Below, piece after piece: positions 5,313-10,156 of a stretch of DNA of 10,156 nt. Under the pieces are notes generated by a model. The model had not been told where the DNA came from. It made no database searches and saw nothing but the letters and a program-made list of their open reading frames with translations. Numbering within the stretch: the first letter of the stretch is position 1; every line of letters begins with the position of its first letter. Origin of the DNA: Desulfobacterales bacterium (lineage in GTDB: Bacteria > Desulfobacterota > Desulfobacteria > Desulfobacterales > RPRI01); NCBI GenBank assembly GCA_030689795.1, contig JAUYEO010000234.1:1-10156 (forward strand), given 5' to 3'. The position numbers and the translations under genes are program-made.

Positions 5313-7910
5313 TTATTTACTGCCTATTATGAGGTCGATATCCTTTTTAAATTTTGATTTGTAATAATTTACTGTGGATTCCCTTGACATAATCATGTCG
5401 ATTTGCCTTGTGTGTATTGTAAGATACCCGAGAACTTTCAGACGCTTTTCCATGAAGTCCCTGTCTCTGGTGTCAATCCTTGAAAAAAGGCTGTCTTTTT
5501 TAATGGTTACCTTAAAACCGGATTCTTCAAGTATTTCCGCCAGAAAGAGAACCCTTTTTAATCTTCTGTCGTGATCTGCAGCTCCTCCCTTGAACTGAAA
5601 ACTTATGTAATTTTCTCCTAACCTGTCGCATACAATGCTTTCTATGATTGAAAAATGGAAACCAAGTCTCGAACTTAAGCTGCAAAAGTATTTTGAGATC
5701 ATAAAATAATTCCGTTGGGCGTAAACACTGCGCGCGCCTGTTGCCAAAGCAGGATTTCGGGTGGCCTCGAACATGACATTCATAAGGCCCTTACCATCAA
5801 CCGGAGGCGGCCCCTCCCATGGAAATGCTATGATTCCTTCCCATATTGCGATCATCGGGACGGACACGATATTATCGAAATTGACATATTTGCCGTCAAC
5901 CTCTTCTCTAAATCCATCATCAAGGTTCAACACCCACCACTGCATCGGAACATCGTAAACAAGCTGCTTTCCGGACCGCTCGGCAAAGTTGTGTTCTTTC
6001 CCGAAGTTAAACATTTCCTGTACCGATTTTTCATGGATAAAGCGTGTAATGTCGTGAAGTGTCTTACATCCCGAGGGCTTGAAATCGCGGGAATCCGGAT
6101 CGAGGAGATTTAATGTAACTATATGTCTGCTTATGTCTTTCAAGATATCGTAAACAGGGCTGTCTTTCATGAGATTTCTTGTTTTTTCCGGATCAACCGC
6201 AAGAGATTCGATTTTTCCCGTATGGATTGAAAGCCCGTTTGCGTCCACTGTAATAAGGTCGTCATCCTTCAGCTTGTCATAGACCATTGGAACACCAAAA
6301 AGGGCGGGTACTCCAAATTCCCTGGCTACATTGGCAAGATGTCCTGCAAACCCCCCTTGCTCTGTTATTACAGCGGAAGCCCTGCCCAAAAGGGGCGCCC
6401 ACGCGGGGAGAGCCTGCCTTGCCACAAGAACAGAACCTTCGGGAAATCTCAGAATGTCCACCGCCTTGTCAACATGAAATACTTTGCCGGAGGCCACTCC
6501 GGGGCTTGCCGTAACACCGCCTTTTACTATAACGGTTTCGTCTTTTTTCTTAAGATCAGGAAGTATAATTTTTTTGCTGGTTTCAACTATTTGCAGCGGC
6601 CGGCATTGAAGCATATAATAAAATCCGTCATCGGTAATTGCCCATTCGATGTCCTGAGGGAGGCCGTAATACTTTTCAATTTTAACTGCCAGTTCAGCAA
6701 GGGCGCAAGCCTGTTCGGGATTCAAAGACGGCTGAGCCTGTAAATCTCCTGTTATCTCCATGCGGCAAATGCCTTCCTGGGGAAAACACACGAATTTTTT
6801 GTTTTTTATTTTTATGTCTTTGTGCACGAGCGACATGGGTGTATCCCTTGACACGACGAAAAGATCGCAGTCTACACTCCCGTCCACAACGGACTTCGGG
6901 AGACCCCAGGCTGAATTAATGAATATAAAGTCATCGCTGATATCAACAGGGCTTCTTGAGTACATGACTCCGCCGGCAACAGCATCCACCATCTCCATGC
7001 ATCCTACCGACATATGCACATCTTCATCCCTGAACCCTCTTTCAAATCTGTATGTTATTGCGGGAAGCGAATATTTTCCTGCAACCACATTTTTATAAAC
7101 TTCAAGGATGTTATCCGAGCTTACGTTCAGTTCGGAATGGTACAGCCCTGCAAAAGAACTTCCGGCGGTGTCTTCTCCTATGGCACTGCTTCTTAAAGCA
7201 AGCCGGATTTTTTTGCCGGCAGCCCGTTCAAGTTTTGCATATGATTCCGTTATTGCAGTTTCAATCTCTTCCGGCACACTTGATTTGATAATTGTTTGCC
7301 GGATTTTTGCGCTTAATGGGTAAAGATGCTCAATATCTTCGGTATCGGTGGTTTGGAAAAGACGGTCTATTTCGGCTTGAAGATCATTGTATGAAAAAAA
7401 TTTTCTGTATGCCGCCGATGTGATAACAAATCCGGCCGGAACAGTTAAATTGAGTCTGTTTTTCATCTCCCCGATGTTTGCCATCTTGCTTCCAATGATA
7501 TCGGCCATGTCTTTATTTACAGAATCAAGCGGTATTACGAGAGGTTCATCTGTTTCCGGTTTTTTAAACAAAAGGACTTTATCTATCTGTTGATTAATAT
7601 CGTTGAACCGCAAAGAAAGCTCTCTGTATTTTCCGGGGGCAAGCACTTCAAGATTTTTTATCATTTTATAGACATTGACGGATACTGCAGTGCAGTTGGC
7701 CTTTACATGTGACATGCCGAAAAGACGGCTGCCGTCGAGAAGCTTCTCTATATCCGCCATAATGTCCAGGGCCTTGTTGTTGGAACTCAGGAGTAGTTGG
7801 AAGCTGTGATAGCGAGCCCTGAAATCATTGCGGAGATGTTCCGGATCGGAAGATGATTCCGGGGACTTTCTTTTCAGGACTTTATTTATAATTTCAGAAA
7901 ATTTTATCAT
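5313..7910 (-). CDS. PEP-synthase-like phosphotransferase with an unrecognised C-terminal domain
   Basis: An 865-residue, probably cytoplasmic protein. Residues 1-115 are mostly helical and unassigned. Residues about 125-440 match the ATP-grasp PEP/pyruvate-binding domain of PEP synthase and PPDK: GSKMANIGEM (140-149), VPAGFVIT (157-164), RSSAIGEDTAGSSFAG (240-255), and the end motif IEWAITDDGF...QCRPLQ (421-440). Residues about 464-565 are the swivelling phosphohistidine domain; GGFAGH (519-524) places the likely phosphorylated His at 524, and REFGVPALFG follows. The C-terminal TIM barrel that binds PEP/pyruvate in true PEP synthases is absent. Residues about 575-865 hold another region with MQWWVLNLDDGF (656-667), FPWEGPPP (696-703) and a charged C-terminus. 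It can probably move phosphate from ATP to its His, but the acceptor is unknown; rifampin phosphotransferase is a precedent for such non-canonical members. The ATG has no Shine-Dalgarno sequence, and a terminator hairpin ends about 16 bases upstream. The frame is blocked at 7956-7958 and holds no better start. Confidence 0.85.
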   Translation of the reverse strand: MIKFSEIINKVLKRKSPESSSDPEHLRNDFRARYHSFQLLLSSNNKALDIMADIEKLLDGSRLFGMSHVKANCTAVSVNVYKMIKNLEVLAPGKYRELSLRFNDINQQIDKVLLFKKPETDEPLVIPLDSVNKDMADIIGSKMANIGEMKNRLNLTVPAGFVITSAAYRKFFSYNDLQAEIDRLFQTTDTEDIEHLYPLSAKIRQTIIKSSVPEEIETAITESYAKLERAAGKKIRLALRSSAIGEDTAGSSFAGLYHSELNVSSDNILEVYKNVVAGKYSLPAITYRFERGFRDEDVHMSVGCMEMVDAVAGGVMYSRSPVDISDDFIFINSAWGLPKSVVDGSVDCDLFVVSRDTPMSLVHKDIKIKNKKFVCFPQEGICRMEITGDLQAQPSLNPEQACALAELAVKIEKYYGLPQDIEWAITDDGFYYMLQCRPLQIVETSKKIILPDLKKKDETVIVKGGVTASPGVASGKVFHVDKAVDILRFPEGSVLVARQALPAWAPLLGRASAVITEQGGFAGHLANVAREFGVPALFGVPMVYDKLKDDDLITVDANGLSIHTGKIESLAVDPEKTRNLMKDSPVYDILKDISRHIVTLNLLDPDSRDFKPSGCKTLHDITRFIHEKSVQEMFNFGKEHNFAERSGKQLVYDVPMQWWVLNLDDGFREEVDGKYVNFDNIVSVPMIAIWEGIIAFPWEGPPPVDGKGLMNVMFEATRNPALATGARSVYAQRNYFMISKYFCSLSSRLGFHFSIIESIVCDRLGENYISFQFKGGAADHDRRLKRVLFLAEILEESGFKVTIKKDSLFSRIDTRDRDFMEKRLKVLGYLTIHTRQIDMIMSRESTVNYYKSKFKKDIDLIIGSK

Positions 7911-7926
7911 ATTGATACAAAAAAAT

Positions 7927-7965
7927 AGGGCTACAGGCAGATCTCTTAGAACTGCCTATAGCCCT
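7927..7965. terminator. Bidirectional intrinsic terminator between the membrane operon and the PEP-synthase-like gene
   Basis: AGGGCTACAGGCAG (7927-7940) pairs with CTGCCTATAGCCCT (7952-7965) as a 14-bp stem with one C/A mismatch and an 11-base loop. On the + strand five Ts follow from 7965. On the - strand the stem is followed by ATTTTTTTG (7 Ts opposite 7919-7925). It should end the leftward transcript of the two membrane genes. Its left edge lies only 16 bases before the start codon of the next leftward gene, so it could also act as an attenuator or 5' structure for that gene. Confidence 0.85.
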
Positions 7966-7991
7966 TTTTGCCTGAAAGAATCAAGAAATCA

Positions 7992-8678
7992 TTAATGCGA
8001 TAATTTTAGTCCCCAGCCTTCAAACATGAACAGGATGGCAAAGCCGTACCACATTGTATAAACCACGTAAAATACGAGAGAAAAAACAACTATGCCAAGC
8101 TTTTCGGTAATCTTTTGCGGAATGATTTTATAATAATTATAAGAGCATTCAACTCCCTTTTTCGAAACTGAGCCGAGAAGCTTCATTTCCTTGAATTTAC
8201 CCTGTTTGCCGAACTCTTTATCCATAACCTTGATTGCCGACCACCAGTTGAACAGGACTTCTCTTTCAGGATAACCATATTTGTCAGAAACAATGCCGCC
8301 TTTATTGTTGAACATGTTATCCGAATCCTCAAGGCAGTTTTCCAAAATTTTATTAAAATCACCGCTTATCTTTATTCCGGATCCGGACACATCTGCAGAA
8401 GCCCCGCTCTTTACAAAAAGAAGAGCTGTTTTTTCAGCCTGCTGCGGGTCTTTCATGGTGATGGTTATTGAAACCGGTTCCGCTTTAAAATCAGCGACAT
8501 CTTTTTTCAGTTTCGGAATATAATATGCCGAACCTTTTGAAATGGTATTATATAACGAGTCCAGATAATTTAATGCGTTTTTCCCTTCGAAAACAGGGGA
8601 AAACATTATGGCCAGAACAGCAAAAAACCCGACCAGCAAAGCAAAGCCGCCGTAAAATTCTTTTTTATCTGCTATCAT
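7992..8678 (-). CDS. Membrane protein with two predicted TM helices, partner of the TauE/SafE protein (function unknown)
   Basis: A 228-residue protein that I do not recognise as a named family. It has one hydrophobic helix near the N-terminus (about 10-28), a polar middle region of about 165 residues, and a second hydrophobic helix near the C-terminus (about 195-219), ending EGWGLKLSH. With two TM segments the middle part probably lies on the outer side of the membrane; it contains a KDPQQAEKTALLFVKSG stretch and two cysteines (C115, C178). The start overlaps the stop of the transporter gene by 4 bases (ATGA). It is preceded by a very strong Shine-Dalgarno sequence, AGGAGGT (8691 to 8685), 6 bases from the ATG, so the two proteins are very likely made together. 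An accessory or substrate-binding subunit of the transporter is the natural inference. A strong terminator follows its stop. Confidence 0.8.
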   Translation of the reverse strand: MIADKKEFYGGFALLVGFFAVLAIMFSPVFEGKNALNYLDSLYNTISKGSAYYIPKLKKDVADFKAEPVSITITMKDPQQAEKTALLFVKSGASADVSGSGIKISGDFNKILENCLEDSDNMFNNKGGIVSDKYGYPEREVLFNWWSAIKVMDKEFGKQGKFKEMKLLGSVSKKGVECSYNYYKIIPQKITEKLGIVVFSLVFYVVYTMWYGFAILFMFEGWGLKLSH

Positions 8679-9964
8679 GATATTACCTCCTCTCCCTTAA
8701 GCTTTTTTATATTCATAAGGAAGGTGCTGGTTACCCAGATTGCAAAGATGCTGATCACTATGAAGAAAGACCAGATTCCGATCAGGTCGAGCCACCTGCC
8801 GGTCTCCTTGGAGAGTGGAATGAGATCGATGCTTGCAAGTTTGGATGGAAGGGCAAAGAACCTGTTGGTAAAACCGGCAAGAACTGCCATTGCGTAAAAG
8901 CCCCTTATTGTTACTCCTTTTACAACCTTGGTTGCCATTGCTCCCACCTGTATTCCCATCAGTGAACCGAGGAGCATTCCCATTGCAAGGGTGTAAAAAA
9001 TAAAACCATAAATTGCATACTGGGAGATTGCGGCATAACCGGCAGTAAAAACAATCTGGAAAATATCAGTGCCGACGGTCGTAAGGGAAGAAACACCAAG
9101 AACGTATACGAATATCGGAAAGGTCAGGAACCCGCCTCCAACGCCCATAATGGAGGCGCAAAAGCCGACAAGTCCTCCGCTCAAAACAAGAAAAATAGCC
9201 GATATTTTACGACCTCCGGGTACAAGACCCTGGTCAAAGGTGATCATGGGCGGGATATTAATTGACTGAAGTTTTTTGGGAAGGTTCCCAAGATCTGCAC
9301 CTTCCGATTTTCCTCCGTGGGCGCCTCCTCCGGCATCAGGAGCTTTCCTTGCATTGAGAAAATCATAAAGAGAATACGCACCGAGCATGCCGAGCATCAA
9401 AACATATATTACAGTGATGAATGTATCGCTTAATAGAGGATTTATATCGTAGATAACACGGTTTATTATTCCTCCGGTTGTCGCTCCGATCATGGCGCCG
9501 ATTAAAAATATCAGGGCCAGCGCCACCGAAATATTCCCGAGTTTTCTGTGAATAACGGAACCCATGATTGCCTTGGCAAAAATATGAAAAAGATCGGTTC
9601 CGACGGCCAGAATGCCTTTTATTCCGGCGCTCATGAGCGCAGGGGCGATAATGAAACCTCCGCCTGCTCCGATGCACCCCGTAATAAGTCCCGCGCCTAT
9701 ACCGATAAGAATGGAAGCAATGAAAATACCCGGCGTAAAAAAAGCGGGACTGTAAGCTGTTTTACCTCCCAGAAATTCAGGAAGAGCCACTCCGAGCTGA
9801 TCCGCAAAGGCGAATCCTCCCAGAAATATCGGGATAATAAACAGGCCCAGAACTGCCAGCCTTTTCTTGCTGCCCAGAATGGTGTTTGAGACATCAATTT
9901 CCCACTGTGCATGGGCTCTTGCGCCCATCATCATAAATGCACCCCATTGCTTGAAAAAATTCAT
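8675..9964 (-). CDS. TauE/SafE-family membrane transporter (putative sulfite/organosulfonate-type anion permease)
   Basis: A 429-residue polytopic inner-membrane protein of the TauE/SafE (formerly DUF81) family, whose characterised members move sulfite, sulfoacetate or related anions. The two internal-duplication signatures are present: CIGAGGGFIIAPAL (97-110) with VGTDLFHI (121-128), and IMGVGGGFLTFPIF (272-285) with VGTDIFQI (297-304). It is longer than the roughly 250-residue minimal members. The extra length includes an N-terminal amphipathic stretch of about 35 residues before the first TM helix, a hydrophilic Gly-rich loop (about 203-250, AGGGAHGGKSEG) between the halves, and a C-terminal TM helix (about 395-417). 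GGGAGG (9976 to 9971) stands 6 bases before the ATG. It is first in a two-gene unit with the overlapping downstream membrane gene. In a sulfate reducer a sulfur-oxyanion substrate is plausible, but the sequence does not prove it. Confidence 0.92.
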   Translation of the reverse strand: MNFFKQWGAFMMMGARAHAQWEIDVSNTILGSKKRLAVLGLFIIPIFLGGFAFADQLGVALPEFLGGKTAYSPAFFTPGIFIASILIGIGAGLITGCIGAGGGFIIAPALMSAGIKGILAVGTDLFHIFAKAIMGSVIHRKLGNISVALALIFLIGAMIGATTGGIINRVIYDINPLLSDTFITVIYVLMLGMLGAYSLYDFLNARKAPDAGGGAHGGKSEGADLGNLPKKLQSINIPPMITFDQGLVPGGRKISAIFLVLSGGLVGFCASIMGVGGGFLTFPIFVYVLGVSSLTTVGTDIFQIVFTAGYAAISQYAIYGFIFYTLAMGMLLGSLMGIQVGAMATKVVKGVTIRGFYAMAVLAGFTNRFFALPSKLASIDLIPLSKETGRWLDLIGIWSFFIVISIFAIWVTSTFLMNIKKLKGEEVIS

Positions 9965-10008
9965 TCTTTACCTCCCATTTTAAATTTATTTTCCGGTCTA
10001 TCCATATT

Positions 10009-10156
10009 GATGGTTTCGTAAAAAGTCGAAATATGCTCACTTAATGAGCTTTTTGGGGATTTTTAAGTCACTTCGCTAAATCACAAGAACTCGGGCTAAC
10101 GCCCTCAAACAGCTTGTGATTTTTAACGCTCAGTTCCTTAAAAATCTATTCCCCAA
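10009..10156. repeat. Long imperfect palindromic element (dispersed-repeat-like), possibly truncated by the window end
   Basis: The 192 bases upstream of the transporter hold no gene. They begin with a short A/T-rich leader containing the transporter Shine-Dalgarno sequence, then GATGGTTTCGTAAAAAGTC (10009-10027). A small hairpin GCTCA/TGAGC (10035-10039, 10045-10049) is followed by five Ts. A nested fold comes next: TTGGG with CCCAA (10053-10057, 10152-10156), GATTTTTAAG with CTTAAAAATC (10058-10067, 10137-10146), AAATCACAAG with CTTGTGATTT (10078-10087, 10113-10122), and GGGC with GCCC around TAAC (10093-10096, 10101-10104). The arms are perfect; the gaps between them are not. This is the architecture of a REP- or MITE-like repeat. 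The promoter of the membrane operon must lie in or beyond it; I could not pick a convincing -35/-10 pair. Confidence 0.75.

Noticed and set aside
6339..6743. 134-codon + strand open frame inside the PEP-synthase-like gene
   Set aside because: It lies opposite the conserved phosphohistidine and ATP-grasp coding sequence and its translation has no protein-like features.
5313..7910. Canonical PEP synthase (ppsA)
   Set aside because: The N-terminal ATP-grasp and His domains fit, but the C-terminal barrel motifs of PEP synthase are absent, so the gene symbol was withheld.
10035..10054. Intrinsic terminator GCTCA/TGAGC plus five Ts
   Set aside because: The stem is only 5 bp and no + strand gene precedes it. 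It is better explained as part of the repeat element.

Overview
The window looks like an accessory-to-core stretch of a Gram-negative chromosome, most likely a sulfate-reducing or related member of the Desulfobacterota. This is inferred from the gene set (a two-gene TauE/SafE membrane module beside a large PEP-synthase-like protein) and from the style of the intergenic repeats. There is no rRNA or other marker gene to prove it. Genes are densely packed and no tRNA, rRNA, CRISPR array or insertion sequence was seen.

Left part (1-4556, + strand): the 3' part of a type I restriction-modification operon. It holds a 5'-truncated hsdS (specificity subunit), a four-helix-bundle protein of the S23/Avd-like family with a suffix domain, and a complete hsdR (motor/nuclease subunit). 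Stop and start codons overlap at both junctions (ATGA and TAATG), so the three genes are probably translated together. hsdM is not in view and is expected upstream. The four-helix gene carries a 9-nt-period array of GTCAGAC units encoding a Ser-Asp repeat. A small class I SAM-dependent methyltransferase (4588-5166) follows hsdR after 31 bases and may be a separate passenger.

Middle (5167-5312): a short convergent intergenic region made almost entirely of small repeats: nested TCCGCCA/TGGCGGA inverted repeats, a CGAAC-type 7-nt repeat and a duplicated CTCTGTG.

Right part (5313-9964, - strand): read leftwards, these are a TauE/SafE-family membrane transporter, a translationally coupled membrane protein with two predicted TM helices, a strong bidirectional hairpin terminator, and an 865-residue protein. 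That protein has a PEP-synthase-like ATP-grasp domain and phosphohistidine domain but lacks the usual C-terminal PEP/pyruvate TIM barrel. An unrecognised domain of about 290 residues takes its place.

Right edge (10009-10156): upstream of the transporter operon lies a long imperfect palindrome that resembles a dispersed repeat (REP/MITE-like) and is probably cut by the window end.

The best candidates for something undescribed are the four-helix protein embedded in the restriction operon with its GTCAGAC array, and the PEP-synthase-like protein with the orphan C-terminal domain and an unusual start region.
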